NCBI RefSeq assembly: GCF_010725725.1
Contig: NZ_AP022599.1
Coordinates: 4,030,001 to 4,094,000 of the forward strand
Length of the DNA stretch: 64,000 nt
Direction: 5' to 3'
DNA from: Mycolicibacterium pulveris
GTDB lineage: Bacteria > Actinomycetota > Actinomycetes > Mycobacteriales > Mycobacteriaceae
Part shown: in pieces, positions 53,301-61,504 of the stretch
Layout: every line of letters begins with the position of its first letter
How positions within the stretch are numbered: position 1 is the first letter of the stretch
Translations under genes and position numbers: made by a program
Notes under the pieces: model-generated
What the model saw: the letters and a program-made list of their open reading frames with translations, nothing else
Told to the model about the DNA's origin: nothing
Database searches by the model: none

Positions 53301-56300
53301 GCATGGTCGATTCGGCCGCGCTGGGCGAGTTCGCCGCGCAGGTGACCGGGCCCAACGGGGTGCTCGCATCGGCGGCCCGCCTGGTGTTGAGCCAACTCGG
53401 CCTCGATGCCCCTGCGAGCGTTCCGGATGCCACCGACGCCGAGCTGATCGAACTGGTGACCGCCGAACTGGGTTCGGACTGGCCGCGTTTGGTGGCGCCG
53501 GTGTTCGACGCCCGCAAGGCGGTGCTGTTCGACGACCGCTGGGCCAGTGCGCGCGAGGACCTGGCCAAGATCTGGCTGATGGACGAGGACGAGATCGACG
53601 CCGACTGGCCGCGGCTGTCGGAGCGGTTCGAGGGCACCGGCCACGTCGTCGGCAAGCAGGCCACCTGGTGGCAGGGCAAGGCGCTGGCCGCGGGCCGCAA
53701 CATTCACGCCTCGCTGTACGGCCGGGCCGCCGCGGGCGCGGAGAATCCCGGCAAGGGCCGCTACAGCGACGAGGTCGCGGTCGTGACCGGTGCGTCGAAG
53801 GGATCCATCGCCGCGTCGGTGGTGGCCAACCTCCTCGACGGCGGCGCGACGGTGATCGCGACGACGTCGAAACTCGACGACGACCGGTTGGCGTTCTACC
53901 GCACGCTCTACCGCGACCACGCCCGGTTCGACGCCAAGCTGTGGGTGGTTCCGGCCAACATGGCGTCCTACACCGATATCGACGCGCTGGTCTCGTGGGT
54001 GGGCAGTGAACAGACCGAAAGCCTTGGGCCGCAATCGATCCACCTCAAGGATGCGCTCACCCCGACGTTGCTGTTCCCATTCGCCGCACCGCGGGTCGCC
54101 GGCGACCTCTCCGATGTCGGGTCGCGGGCCGAGATGGAGATGAAGGTGCTGCTGTGGGCGGTCCAGCGGCTGATCTCCGGGTTGTCGCATGTCGGCGCCG
54201 AACGGGACGTTGCCGCGCGGCTACACGTGGTGCTGCCCGGCTCACCGAACCGCGGCATGTTCGGCGGTGACGGCGCGTACGGCGAGGCCAAGTCCGCGCT
54301 GGACGCGCTGGTCACCCGGTGGAAGGCCGAATCATCTTGGGCGCAACGAGTTTCGTTGGCGCACGCGCTGATCGGCTGGACCAAGGGCACCGGGCTGATG
54401 GGGCACAACGACGCGATCGTCGACGCCGTCGAAGAGGACGGGGTGACCACCTACACCACCGACGAGATGGCGACCATGCTGCTCGGGCTGTGCGACATCG
54501 AAGCCAAGGTGGCGGCCGCACGCGAGCCGCTGCAGGCCGATCTGACCGGCGGGCTGGCCGACGTGGAGCTCGATCTCTCGGAGCTCGGCGCCAAGGCCCG
54601 TGAGGAGATGGTGTCGGAGTCGGCCGCCGAGGACCCCGAAGCGCACGGCATGATCCGGGCGCTACCGTCGCCGCCGCGCGGGCACCGCGCGGCACCGCCG
54701 CCGGCGTGGGACGACCTCGACGTCGACCCGGCCGACCTGGTCGTCATCGTCGGCGGTGCCGAACTCGGGCCGTACGGCTCGTCGCGGACCCGCTTCGAGA
54801 TGGAGGTCGAGAACGAACTCTCGGCCGCCGGAGTGCTGGAACTGGCGTGGACCACCGGCCTGGTCAAGTGGGAAGACGATCCGACCCCGGGCTGGTACGA
54901 CACCGAGACCGGCGAGCTCGTCGACGAGGGCGAGCTGGTGGAGCGCTATCACGACGCTGTGCTCGACCGGGTGGGCATCCGCGAGTTCGTCGACGACGGC
55001 GCCATCGGCCCGGATCACGCCGCGCCGCTGCTGGTTTCGGTGTTCCTCGACAAGGACTTCACGTTCGTGGTGTCCAGCGAGGAAGAGGCCAGGGCGTTCG
55101 TGCACTTCGATCCGGAGCACACCGTGATCTCGAAGGTGCCCGATACCGGCGACTGGCAGGTCACCCGCAAGGCAGGCACCGAGATCCGGGTTCCGCGCAA
55201 GACGAAGCTGTCGCGCACGGTCGGCGCGCAGATCCCCACCGGGTTCAACCCGATGGTCTACGGCGTCAGCCAGGACATGATGAACTCCATTGACCGGCTG
55301 GCGATCTGGAACCTCGTCACCACCGTCGACGCGTTCCTGTCGGCGGGCTTCACCCCGACCGAACTGATGCGCTGGGTGCATCCCAGCCTGGTGGCCAGCA
55401 CGCAGGGCACCGGGATGGGCGGCCTGACGTCGATGCAGACCATGTACCACGGCAACCTGCTGGGCCGGAACAAGCCGAACGACATCCTGCAGGAAGTCCT
55501 GCCCAACGTGTACGCCGGCCACGTCGTGCAGTCCTACATCGGCAGCTACGGCGCGATGATCCATCCGGTCGGCGCGTGCGCCACCGCGGCCGTGTCGGTC
55601 GAGGAGGGCGTCGACAAGATCCGTTTGGGCAAAGCGGAATTCGTCGTCGCCGGTGGTTACGACGACCTGACGCTGGAAGCCATCATCGGCTTCGGGGACA
55701 TGTCGGCCACCGCGGACACCGAGATGATGCGCGCCAAGGGCATCAGCGACTCGAAGTTCTCCCGCGCCAACGACCGGCGCAGGCTCGGGTTCGTCGAGGG
55801 CCAGGGCGGCGGCACCCTGCTGCTGGCCCGCGGGGACCTGGCGCTCAAGATGGGCCTGCCGGTGATGGCGGTGATCGCCTACGTGTCGTCGTTCGCCGAC
55901 GGCGTGCACACGTCGATCCCGGCTCCGGGCCTGGGTGCGCTCAGCGCCGGCCGCGGCGGACGCGAGTCCGACCTGGCGCGGTCGCTGGCCAAGCTCGGCG
56001 TCGGCGCCGACGACATCGCGGTGGTGAGCAAGCACGACACCTCGACGTTGGCCAACGACCCCAACGAGACCGAGCTGCACGAGCGGCTGGCCGCCTCGCT
56101 GGGCCGGTCCGACGGCGCCCCGCTGTTCGTGGTGTCGCAGAAGAGCCTCACCGGCCACTCCAAGGGCGGTGCCGCGGCGTTCCAGATCATGGGGCTGTGC
56201 CAGATCCTGCGCGACGGCGTCATCCCGCCCAACCGCAGCCTGGACTGCGTCGACGACGAACTCGCGGGCGCCGAGCACCTGGTCTGGCTGCGCGACACGT

Positions 56301-56644
56301 TGCGGTTCGGCGACAGCTTCCCGCTCAAGGCCGGTCTGGTGACCAGCCTGGGCTTCGGGCACGTGTCGGGTCTGGTGGCGCTGGTGCATCCGCAGGCGTT
56401 CATCGCGGCGCTGAGCCCGCAGCAGCGTGAGGACTACCTCGAACGCGCCAACGCGCGGGTGCTGGCCGGTCAACTCCGGTTGGCGTCGGCGATCGCGGGC
56501 GGACCGGCGCTGTACGAGAAGCCGGCCGACCGCAGGTTCGCCGCCGACGTACCGGAGAAGCGGCAGGAGGCCGAGATGCTGCTGAACCCGGCGTCGCGGC
56601 TCGGTGACGGCGACGTGTACGAGCCTGCTGCGCCATGGCGATAG
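47375..56644 (+). CDS. fas: Type I fatty acid synthase (FAS I)
   Basis: 3089 residues in one frame from GTG 47375, the size of mycobacterial FAS I. Domain order: acetyl transferase (GHSQG, Ser152), enoyl reductase (from about 425, LLAGMTPTTVDAK), MaoC-type dehydratase (HNPIHTD, His1243), malonyl/palmitoyl transferase (GHSVGEYTALA, Ser1451), acyl carrier (DGASSRRNQ, attachment at Ser1824 or 1825), ketoreductase (from about 2134, VAVVTGASKGSIAAS) and ketosynthase (Cys2735 in PVGACATA, then GHSKGG). It makes the C16-C26 acyl-CoAs that feed membranes and mycolic acids. It overlaps acpS by 10 nt, which encodes the enzyme that arms its carrier domain. Confidence 0.98.
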   Translation: MTINEQHRAPTDRKTQDSAALAGTHALVDRLNAGEPYAVAFGGQGGSWLENLEELVSSAGIESELSEVVGEAELLLEPVARELVVVRPIGFEPMKWVRALAAEEPLPTSKQLITAAISGPGILLTQMAAIRALTRQGLDLQGSPPVAMAGHSQGLMACESLRANGARDAELLALLQLIGAAGSLVSRRRGMVGRGDKSPMVSVTNVDPDRIAELLDEFSQDVRTVLPPVLSIRNGRRSVVITGTPEQLGRFELYCAKITEKEEAERKNKLRGGAVFSPQFHGVQVEVGFHTPRLADGVELVDRWAAQCGIDAELAHEMTESIFVRPIDWVAEVERLHEAGAKWIVDLGPSDTATRVTAPIVRGLGIGLVPAATRVGQRNLFTVGAEPDVPPAWSSFAPTTVALPDGSVKLSTKFTRLTGRSPILLAGMTPTTVDAKIVAAAANAGHWAELAGGGQVTEEIFENRIAELTDLLEPGRAVQFNALFLDPYLWKLQVGGKRLVQRARQSGAPIDGVVVSAGVPELAEAVDLIDELNSVGISHVVFKPGTVDQIKSVINIAAEVPGKDVIVHIEGGRAGGHHSWEDLDDLLLETYAELRKLPNITVCVGGGIGTPERAAEYLSGNWAKPYNYPPMPVDGILVGTAAMATLEATTSPAVKQMLVETGGTDHWISAGKAQGGMASSRSQLGADIHEIDNAASRCGRLLDEVAGDAEAVAARRDELIAAMAKTCKPYFGDVGDMTYLQWLQRYVELTVGDGDSTADTVAPGSPWLADTWRDRFAAMLQRAEARLHPQDSGTIETLFYAESEGADGAEGRALLEDPQRAIATLLARYPEAETLKLHPADVPFFITLCKTPGKPVNFVPVIDKDVRRWWRSDSLWQAHDARYSADQVCIIPGIQAVAGITRADEPVGELLDRFEKAAIDQVLATNGQPVPVVSRRFARADITGPLAVVLDSPDVLWAGRTAINPVHRIGPPDEWQVNDVPGKPSATHASTGARLELGSDGVTLSVPLSDIWINIPFTLPPCTVNGGMPVVTVEDASAAMRSVLAIAAGVQTPDALPPVDGNTATVTVDWDPEQVADHTGVTATFGAPLAPGLTLVPDALVGHCWPAVFSVIGSATTEDGFPVVEGLLSLVHLDHAAHLLAPMPKIKAELTVTATVSTATDTEYGRVIPLRVSIADSDGTVLARLEERFAIRGRTGAGELTDPPRAGGAMTDNATDTPRRRRRDVTVTAPTDMSAFAVVSGDHNPIHTDRAAALLAGLKSPIVHGMWLSAAAQHVVTATDGRATPPARLVGWTSRFLGMVLPGDEIEFRVDRVGIDRGAEVIEVAARVDNELVMSATAQLAAPKTVYAFPGQGIQSKGMGMEVRARSKAARKVWDTADKFTRDVLGFSVLHVVRDNPTSLIASGVHYHHPEGVLYLTQFTQVAMATVAAAQVAEMREQGAFVEGAIACGHSVGEYTALACVIGVYKLEGLLEAVFHRGSKMHDIVPRDAQGRSDYRMAAIRPSQIDLDDADVPAFVEEISQRTGEFLQIVNYNLRGSQYAIAGTVAGLEALEEEVEKRRQITGGKRSFILVPGIDVPFHSSVLRIGVADFRRALERVMPEEADPELVVGRYIPNLVPRPFTLDRDFIEEIRELVPAEPLDEVLADYDTWRNERPKELCRKIVIELLAWQFASPVRWIETQDLLFIEEAAGGLGVERFVEIGVKSAPTVAGLAQNTLKLPEYSHNTTEVLNAERDAAVLFATDTDPEPEPELDDAPGPEAVEAAPSVAAPEIPAAPAAPSGGPRPDDLGYDAADATMALIALSAKMRIDQIEPLDSIESITDGASSRRNQLLVDLGSELNLGAIDGAAEADLAGLKGQVTKLARTYKPFGPVLSDAINDQLRTVLGPSGKRPAYIAERVKKVWELGDGWAKHVTVEVALGTREGSSVRGGDLGGLHDGALADAATVDKVIDAAVAAVGARHGVAVSLPAAAAGSGGGMVDSAALGEFAAQVTGPNGVLASAARLVLSQLGLDAPASVPDATDAELIELVTAELGSDWPRLVAPVFDARKAVLFDDRWASAREDLAKIWLMDEDEIDADWPRLSERFEGTGHVVGKQATWWQGKALAAGRNIHASLYGRAAAGAENPGKGRYSDEVAVVTGASKGSIAASVVANLLDGGATVIATTSKLDDDRLAFYRTLYRDHARFDAKLWVVPANMASYTDIDALVSWVGSEQTESLGPQSIHLKDALTPTLLFPFAAPRVAGDLSDVGSRAEMEMKVLLWAVQRLISGLSHVGAERDVAARLHVVLPGSPNRGMFGGDGAYGEAKSALDALVTRWKAESSWAQRVSLAHALIGWTKGTGLMGHNDAIVDAVEEDGVTTYTTDEMATMLLGLCDIEAKVAAAREPLQADLTGGLADVELDLSELGAKAREEMVSESAAEDPEAHGMIRALPSPPRGHRAAPPPAWDDLDVDPADLVVIVGGAELGPYGSSRTRFEMEVENELSAAGVLELAWTTGLVKWEDDPTPGWYDTETGELVDEGELVERYHDAVLDRVGIREFVDDGAIGPDHAAPLLVSVFLDKDFTFVVSSEEEARAFVHFDPEHTVISKVPDTGDWQVTRKAGTEIRVPRKTKLSRTVGAQIPTGFNPMVYGVSQDMMNSIDRLAIWNLVTTVDAFLSAGFTPTELMRWVHPSLVASTQGTGMGGLTSMQTMYHGNLLGRNKPNDILQEVLPNVYAGHVVQSYIGSYGAMIHPVGACATAAVSVEEGVDKIRLGKAEFVVAGGYDDLTLEAIIGFGDMSATADTEMMRAKGISDSKFSRANDRRRLGFVEGQGGGTLLLARGDLALKMGLPVMAVIAYVSSFADGVHTSIPAPGLGALSAGRGGRESDLARSLAKLGVGADDIAVVSKHDTSTLANDPNETELHERLAASLGRSDGAPLFVVSQKSLTGHSKGGAAAFQIMGLCQILRDGVIPPNRSLDCVDDELAGAEHLVWLRDTLRFGDSFPLKAGLVTSLGFGHVSGLVALVHPQAFIAALSPQQREDYLERANARVLAGQLRLASAIAGGPALYEKPADRRFAADVPEKRQEAEMLLNPASRLGDGDVYEPAAPWR

Positions 56645-57027
56645 TCGGGGTGGGGATCGACCTGGTCTCCATACCCGAGTTCGCCGCCCAGGTTGACCAG
56701 CCGGGAACGGTGTTCGCCGAGACGTTCACGCCCGGGGAGCGTCGCGACGCCGCCGACAAGAGCTCGTCGGCGGCCCGGCACCTGGCGGCGCGGTGGGCGG
56801 CCAAGGAGGCCGTCATCAAGGCGTGGTCGGGCTCGCGGTTCTCCAAGCGGCCGGTGCTGCCCGAGGGCATCCACCGCGACATCGAGGTCATCACCGACAT
56901 GTGGGGCAGGCCCAAGGTCCGGCTCACCGGCGCGATCGCCGAGCATCTCAAGGACGTGACGATTCATTTGTCGCTGACCCACGAGGCCGACACCGCGGCG
57001 GCGGTCGCCATCCTCGAGGAGCGCTGA
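56635..57027 (+). CDS. acpS: Holo-[acyl-carrier-protein] synthase AcpS
   Basis: 130 residues. Metal/CoA residues are visible as Asp9 (GVGIDLVSIP) and Glu58 in AAKEAVIKA; the C-terminal LTHEADTAAAVAI completes the fold. It transfers 4'-phosphopantetheine from CoA to acyl carrier proteins, including the FAS I carrier domain encoded immediately upstream. Its ATG lies 10 nt inside the end of fas, in another frame, so the two are translationally linked. Confidence 0.96.
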   Translation: MAIVGVGIDLVSIPEFAAQVDQPGTVFAETFTPGERRDAADKSSSAARHLAARWAAKEAVIKAWSGSRFSKRPVLPEGIHRDIEVITDMWGRPKVRLTGAIAEHLKDVTIHLSLTHEADTAAAVAILEER

Positions 57028-57038
57028 CGGGTTTCTTC

Positions 57039-57098
57039 GCGAGCGTGCGTGTCTGCGCGCGACACGCCGCCAAATTGTGCGAGTTTGCGCACGCTCGC
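57039..57098. repeat. Intergenic dyad element after acpS
   Basis: Outer arms GCGAGCGTGCG (57039-57049) and CGCACGCTCGC (57088-57098) are perfectly complementary; an inner pair GCGTGTC (57047-57053)/GACACGC (57061-57067) gives an alternative hairpin. It lies between acpS and the peptidase. It shares GTGCGTGT..GCGCGC with the dyad at 8355-8407, so both may belong to one dispersed family. Confidence 0.5.
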
Positions 57099-57129
57099 GG
57101 CCAGGCGGCGACCCATTAACCTCGAGGGC

Positions 57130-58476
57130 ATGGACGATCTCGTGCGGCGAGTGCGTGAGGTGCTGCCGTCGGTACGGCGCGACCTCGAGGATCTTGTGCG
57201 GATCGAGTCGGTGTGGGCCGACCCGGCCCGCCGACCGGAGGTGCACCGCAGCGCCGACGCGGTGGCAAAGCTGCTGTCCGACGCGGGATTCGGGGACATC
57301 CAGATCGTGAGCGAAGGCGGCGCGCCTGCGGTCATCGGGCGTCATCCCGCACCGCCGGGTGCGCCCACCGTGCTGCTGTATGCCCACCACGACGTGCAGC
57401 CGGAGGGCGACCACACGCAGTGGCACTCGCCGCCGTTCGAGCCGACCGAACGCGACGGCCGGCTGTATGGCCGGGGGACCGCCGACGACAAGGCCGGTAT
57501 CGCAACGCATTTGGCGGCGTTCCGGGCACATGGGGGCAAACCGCCGGTCGGGGTGACGGTGTTCGTCGAGGGTGAGGAGGAATCCGGGTCGCCGTCGTTG
57601 TCGAAGCTGCTGGCCGCACAGCGTGAGACGCTGGCCGCCGACGTGATCGTCATCGCCGACTCCGACAACTGGAGCACCGACGTGCCGTCGCTGACGGTGT
57701 CGCTGCGGGGGCTCGCCGACTGCGTCGTCGAGGTGGCCACCCTCGATCACGGGTTGCATTCGGGGTTGTGGGGCGGAGTGGTGCCCGACGCCCTCAGCGC
57801 GCTGGTGCGGTTGCTCGCCAGCCTGCACGACGACGACGGCAACGTCGCGGTGGCGGGGCTGCATGAGGCCACGGCGGCCGACGTCGACTATCCGCCGGAG
57901 CGGCTGCGCCGGGAGACCGGCTTACTCGACGGGGTGTCCGAGATCGGGTCCGGCTCAGTGCCGCAACGGCTTTGGGCCAAACCCGCGATCACGGTCATCG
58001 GGATCGACACGACGCCGATCGACAAGTCGTCGAACACCCTGATCCCGCGGGCCAGGGCGAAGATCAGCATGCGGGTCGCGCCGGGAGGCGACGCGGCCGA
58101 ACACCTGGCCGCGCTGACGCGTCATCTCGAGACGCACGCGCCGTGGGGAGCGCGCGTCACCGTCACGCCCGGCGACCTCGGCCAGCCCTATCGGATCGAC
58201 GCCACCGGGCCGGTCTACGACGCGGCCCGGGCCGCGTTCCGTGAGGCGTGGGGCACCGAACCCGTCGACGCCGGCGTGGGCGGCTCGATCCCGTTCATCG
58301 CGGAGTTCGCGGAGGCGTTCCCGTCGGCCAAGATCCTCGTCACCGGGGTGGAAGACCCTGCGACACAGGCACACAGCGTCAACGAGAGCCTGCACCTCGG
58401 GGTGCTGGAACGCGCCGCCACCGCCGAGGCGCTGCTGCTGGCGAAGCTCGGCTCAGACGGAAAGATCGCGACGTAG
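57130..58476 (+). CDS. M20-family metallopeptidase (dipeptidase)
   Basis: 448 residues from ATG 57130 with GAGG upstream. Zinc and catalytic residues are visible in LLYAHHDVQP (His, Asp), GRGTADDKAG (bridging Asp), FVEGEEESGSPS (Glu pair) and IADSDNWS, with a dimerisation domain from about 180 to 310. Family members cleave dipeptides or N-acyl amino acids in the cytosol. It matches Rv2522c by position between acpS and bcp. The last 24 nt overlap the convergent bcp gene. Confidence 0.92.
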   Translation: MDDLVRRVREVLPSVRRDLEDLVRIESVWADPARRPEVHRSADAVAKLLSDAGFGDIQIVSEGGAPAVIGRHPAPPGAPTVLLYAHHDVQPEGDHTQWHSPPFEPTERDGRLYGRGTADDKAGIATHLAAFRAHGGKPPVGVTVFVEGEEESGSPSLSKLLAAQRETLAADVIVIADSDNWSTDVPSLTVSLRGLADCVVEVATLDHGLHSGLWGGVVPDALSALVRLLASLHDDDGNVAVAGLHEATAADVDYPPERLRRETGLLDGVSEIGSGSVPQRLWAKPAITVIGIDTTPIDKSSNTLIPRARAKISMRVAPGGDAAEHLAALTRHLETHAPWGARVTVTPGDLGQPYRIDATGPVYDAARAAFREAWGTEPVDAGVGGSIPFIAEFAEAFPSAKILVTGVEDPATQAHSVNESLHLGVLERAATAEALLLAKLGSDGKIAT

Positions 58477-58935
58477 CTTGGCGACGTGCCCGGTGGCCCG
58501 CACGTTGTACTGAGCCACCCCGATCCTGCCCTTCTCGTCGACGACGAACGTCGAGCGAATAACACCCTGAACGCTCTTGCCGTACATGGTCTTCTCGCCG
58601 TAGGCGCCCCACTCGGTGAGCACCTTGCGGTCCGGGTCCGACAGCAGCGGGAAGGTCAGCTTCTCCTTGTCGCGGAACTTGGCGAGCTTTTCGGGCTTGT
58701 CGGGGGAGATGCCGATGACATCGAGCCCGGCCTCGTTGAGCTCGGCGAGGTTGTCGCGGAAATCGCAGGCCTGCTTGGTGCAGCCGGGCGTCGATGCCGC
58801 CGGGTAGAAGTACACGATGACCTTGCGGCCCTTGTAGTCGGAGAGCTTGACCGTGTTGCCGTCGGAATCCGGCAGGCTGAACGCGGGCGCTTTGTCGCCG
58901 ACCTCGAGTCGCGGTGTCTGTGGCACGGCTGGCAT
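58453..58935 (-). CDS. bcp: Bcp-type thioredoxin-dependent peroxiredoxin
   Basis: 160 residues. Peroxidatic Cys52 and resolving Cys57 lie in ASTPGCTKQACDFRD, the atypical 2-Cys arrangement of BCP/PrxQ. Further landmarks are YFYPA and RSTFVVDEKGRI. It reduces hydrogen peroxide and organic hydroperoxides using thioredoxin. Same relative position and orientation as Rv2521 next to the M20 gene. Confidence 0.95.
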   Translation of the reverse strand: MPAVPQTPRLEVGDKAPAFSLPDSDGNTVKLSDYKGRKVIVYFYPAASTPGCTKQACDFRDNLAELNEAGLDVIGISPDKPEKLAKFRDKEKLTFPLLSDPDRKVLTEWGAYGEKTMYGKSVQGVIRSTFVVDEKGRIGVAQYNVRATGHVAKLRRDLSV

Positions 58936-59039
58936 CCCTTCTTGTCGACCGGTGCGCTCCGGTGAGCGCGGGCTGCTTTAGGGTAGATCGGCAGGCTCCG
59001 AAGTGGAGCGGCGACTTCTCAGGCGGCTTGGAGGCGCAA

Positions 59040-59267
59040 GTGGCAGACCGCGACCCCGACACCATCAAGCGGGAGATCGATCAGGCACGCAATCAGCTGG
59101 CGTCGACCGTGGACCTTCTGGCCGAACGGGCCAACCCCAGCCGGCTGGCCGAAGACTTCAAGGCTGGTGCCGTGCGGTTCGTCAAGAAGCCCGCCGTGGC
59201 GATGTCGCTGGCCGGTGCGGGCGCGTTGCTGCTGGTGTTGGTGGTGCGCCGGGTCAAGCGCGGCTGA
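59040..59267 (+). CDS. DUF3618 small membrane protein
   Basis: 75 residues from GTG 59040 after GGAGG. The N-terminal helix (PDTIKREIDQARNQLASTVDLLAERANPSRLAED) is the DUF3618 core and the C-terminus is one membrane helix (AVAMSLAGAGALLLVLVV) ended by basic residues. It corresponds to Rv2520c in gene order. Function unknown. Longer in-frame starts run through the bcp promoter and are not used. Confidence 0.85.
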   Translation: MADRDPDTIKREIDQARNQLASTVDLLAERANPSRLAEDFKAGAVRFVKKPAVAMSLAGAGALLLVLVVRRVKRG

Positions 59268-59273
59268 CGCCGT

Positions 59274-59447
59274 TCAGCCCCGACGCCGCGCGGAGCGGAA
59301 CCAGTCGGCGAGGGAAAAGCTCGGCGGGTTGGCGACCCGGCCGAGACGGCTGCAGCTGTAGACCGCGACCGGGCTGTCCACAGTTACCTCATCGGCAGCG
59401 TGCGAACCGACGGCGCTTGCCGTCAACGATCCGCTCATCTGCGACAT
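59274..59447 (-). CDS. 57-residue hypothetical protein
   Basis: ATG 59447 to TGA 59274, convergent with DUF3618 and separated by 6 nt. It reads a Ser/Ala-rich N-terminus, then DEVTVDSPVAVYSCSRLGRVANPPSF and a short aromatic/basic end (LADWFRSARRRG). Codon use is GC3-rich and natural. GGGGA lies 12 nt upstream. No domain is recognised; a conserved mycobacterial small protein is plausible but unverified. Confidence 0.5.
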   Translation of the reverse strand: MSQMSGSLTASAVGSHAADEVTVDSPVAVYSCSRLGRVANPPSFSLADWFRSARRRG

Positions 59448-59791
59448 CAGCTAATTCCCCGTCTCTTCGATCATTCGGCAGGCCCGCGGCCTGTCGCCCC
59501 ACTGTCAGCTAACGAAACTGTAGCAGAAGTTTTTGCCCTCTAGCAGCATAAAACCCGAATAACCCCGTTCCGTTATTGTCTTCTCCGCAACTTTCGGGGA
59601 CAGCGTGTGATTTTCACCATAAGTTTGCTTATGTCATCGCCAGCACATCGTCTGCGGCGGGGCCGTCGATCGGCAGAGTAATTTGCGCATCCGTAATCCG
59701 CAACGTTTCGCGGACTGCTCACAAGCCCGGGTGGGCGGTAATGCGTGCGGCAGGCTGGGAGGGCTTGCTGCCCGCCTGCCAGTCCAAATGC
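59448..59791. other. Intergenic region without recognisable gene
   Basis: 344 bp with stretches richer in A/T than the rest of the window. An open frame on the plus strand (59576-59857) runs into the tRNA-Lys gene and has poor codon quality, so it is dismissed. It may contain the promoter of the 57-residue gene. Nothing else can be supported. Confidence 0.5.
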
Positions 59792-59816
59792 AAAAAGGGG
59801 CCGAAAGATCGGCCCC
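59792..59816 (-). terminator. Intrinsic terminator of tRNA-Lys
   Basis: On the minus strand GGGGCCG and CGGCCCC form a 7-bp stem with a 6-nt loop (59797-59816), followed by TTTTT. It ends the tRNA-Lys transcript 7 nt after the mature 3' end region. Confidence 0.85.
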
Positions 59817-59822
59817 TCGTGG

Positions 59823-59895
<73 letters not shown>

Positions 59896-59905
59896 TGCGT
59901 GTGCG

Positions 59906-59935
59906 ACAATAACAGGCCCTCTGGCGCAGGGTGAA
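59906..59935 (-). promoter_or_regulatory. Probable tRNA-Lys promoter
   Basis: On the minus strand TTCACC (59935-59930) and TATTGT (59911-59906) are 18 bp apart, 10 nt before the tRNA 5' end. The -10 fits well, the -35 is weak. Confidence 0.4.
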
Positions 59936-60051
59936 ATCCCGAGCGCAGGCGGTTGCCGGGGAGGCCGCCGAGGCGACTTCCAGGCGTGTTTGCCCATACA
60001 CTGTTTCGAGAAGTGTTGCTCCGTGCTTCCTGGTTGCGAGGTGGAAAGAAC

Positions 60052-61272
60052 ATGTGGCAGGTCCGTGCTGTGACCCGTCCGCGCCGACGTCGTGCATGGC
60101 TGACGGCCATTGCCCTTGTCCCCGTGGTCGCGTTGGGGCTGTCTGCCTGCGGCAGCAATTCCGCGCCCCCGCAGCCCCAGGTGATCACAGACAAGGGAAC
60201 GCCGTACGGGGATTTGCTCATTCCCAAGCTCGTCTCCTCGGTCAAGGACGGCGCGGTGGGGGTCAGCGTCGACGCCCCGGTGACCGTCAGCGCGGAATCG
60301 GGCGTGCTGGGTTCGGTCACGATGGTCAACGAGAACGGGCGCGTGGTTGACGGCAAGCTGAGCCCCGACGGCCTGACCTGGTCGACGACGGAACCGCTTG
60401 GCTACAACAAGCGCTACACGTTGACCGCGGAGTCGATGGGCCTCGGCGGCGCCACCAGCAGGCAGATGACCTTCGAGACGCACTCGCCGGAAAACCTGAC
60501 GATGCCCTACGTGGTGCCCAGCGACGGCGAGGTCGTCGGGGTCGGTCAGCCCGTGGCGATCCGGTTCGACGAGAACATCCCCAACCGTCTGGCCGCGCAG
60601 CGCGCGATCACGATCAAGACCACGCCGCCGGTCGAGGGCGCCTTCTACTGGCTGAACAACCGCGAAGTGCGTTGGCGCCCACAGCATTACTGGAAGCCCG
60701 GCACCAAGGTCGAGGTGTCGGTCAACACCTACGGCGTCGACCTGGGCGACGGCTTGTTCGGGCAGGAGAACGTCTCAACGCATTTCACCATCGGTGATGA
60801 GGTCGTCTCCACGATCGACGACAACACCAAGACGATGACGGTGAAGCGCAACGGCGAGGTCGTCAAGACCATGCCGGTTTCGATGGGCAAGAACAGCACG
60901 CCGACCAACAACGGCACCTACATCGTCGGCGAGAAGCGCGCGCACATGGTGATGGACTCGTCCACCTACGGGGTGCCGGTCAACTCGCCCAACGGATACC
61001 GCACCGAGGTGGACTGGGCGACGCAGATCTCTTACAGCGGCATCTACGTGCACGCGGCGCCGTGGTCGGTGGGCAGCCAGGGCTACAGCAACGTCAGCCA
61101 CGGCTGCGTCAATGTCAGCACCAGCAACGGGCAGTGGTTCTACAACAACTCCAAGCGCGGTGACGTCGTCGAGGTCATCAACACGGTCGGTTCCACGCTG
61201 CCGGGCACCGACGGCCTCGGGGACTGGAACATCCCGTGGGAGACGTGGAAGGCCGGCAACGCCGGCGTCTGA
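60052..61272 (+). CDS. ldtB: L,D-transpeptidase LdtB (LdtMt2/LppS homologue), lipoprotein
   Basis: 406 residues from ATG 60052, preceded by GGAAAG; TACACT at 59997-60002 is a possible -10. A lipoprotein signal with lipobox LSAC (Cys near residue 36) is followed by two Ig-like domains (about 50-245) and the YkuD catalytic domain with SHGCVNVS (Cys352, near the Cys354 of LdtMt2) and the family C-terminal tail [16 protein letters not shown]. It forms 3-3 peptidoglycan cross-links and is the main mycobacterial target of carbapenems. Same gene order as Rv2518c beside tRNA-Lys. Confidence 0.95.
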   Translation: MWQVRAVTRPRRRRAWLTAIALVPVVALGLSACGSNSAPPQPQVITDKGTPYGDLLIPKLVSSVKDGAVGVSVDAPVTVSAESGVLGSVTMVNENGRVVDGKLSPDGLTWSTTEPLGYNKRYTLTAESMGLGGATSRQMTFETHSPENLTMPYVVPSDGEVVGVGQPVAIRFDENIPNRLAAQRAITIKTTPPVEGAFYWLNNREVRWRPQHYWKPGTKVEVSVNTYGVDLGDGLFGQENVSTHFTIGDEVVSTIDDNTKTMTVKRNGEVVKTMPVSMGKNSTPTNNGTYIVGEKRAHMVMDSSTYGVPVNSPNGYRTEVDWATQISYSGIYVHAAPWSVGSQGYSNVSHGCVNVSTSNGQWFYNNSKRGDVVEVINTVGSTLPGTDGLGDWNIPWETWKAGNAGV

Positions 61273-61311
61273 GCCGAAAAATGGTCAGGGAGCGGAATCC
61301 GCTCCCTGACC
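61273..61311 (-). terminator. Strong stem-loop terminator (tRNA-His side)
   Basis: A 12-bp perfect stem GGTCAGGGAGCG/CGCTCCCTGACC (61283-61311) with loop GAATC. On the minus strand it is followed by ATTTTT, giving a classic intrinsic terminator for the tRNA-His gene whose 3' half ends at 61318. The stem may also end the ldtB transcript from the other side. Confidence 0.82.
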
Positions 61312-61317
61312 GATCGG

Positions 61318-61364
61318 GGTGGCTGACGGGACTCGAACCCGCGACAGCCAGGATCACAACCTGT
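61318..61364 (-). tRNA. 3' half of tRNA-His (GTG anticodon), attL core of integrated element
   Basis: Reading the minus strand: anticodon stem CAGG/CCTG with loop TTGTGAT (anticodon GTG), T arm GCGGG TTCGAGT CCCGT, acceptor strand CAGCCAC and discriminator C. The upstream (5') half, with acceptor GTGGCTG and D arm, is missing; unrelated sequence starts at about 61365. An integrase gene follows within 140 bp, so this is the tRNA fragment left at one junction, with the reconstituted tRNA expected at the far end of the element. Confidence 0.85.
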
Positions 61365-61504
61365 CTGCGGATTAATGTTGAAAAGGGCTATTGAACTGCA
61401 CCTATAGTCCCTAAGGACGAGAACCTTCGCAACGTTCAGAGCGGACATAATGGTGCATAAATGCCTGCTAGGAGACGCGTCGGTGTTGCGCTAAGGTTGC
61501 AGCC

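Noticed and set aside
54662..56473. 603-codon minus-strand ORF
   Set aside because: Shadow of the fas ketosynthase region.
61140..61448. Complete tRNA-His gene or ORF at the element border
   Set aside because: Only the 3' half of the tRNA is present (61318-61364); the ORF over it is a shadow.
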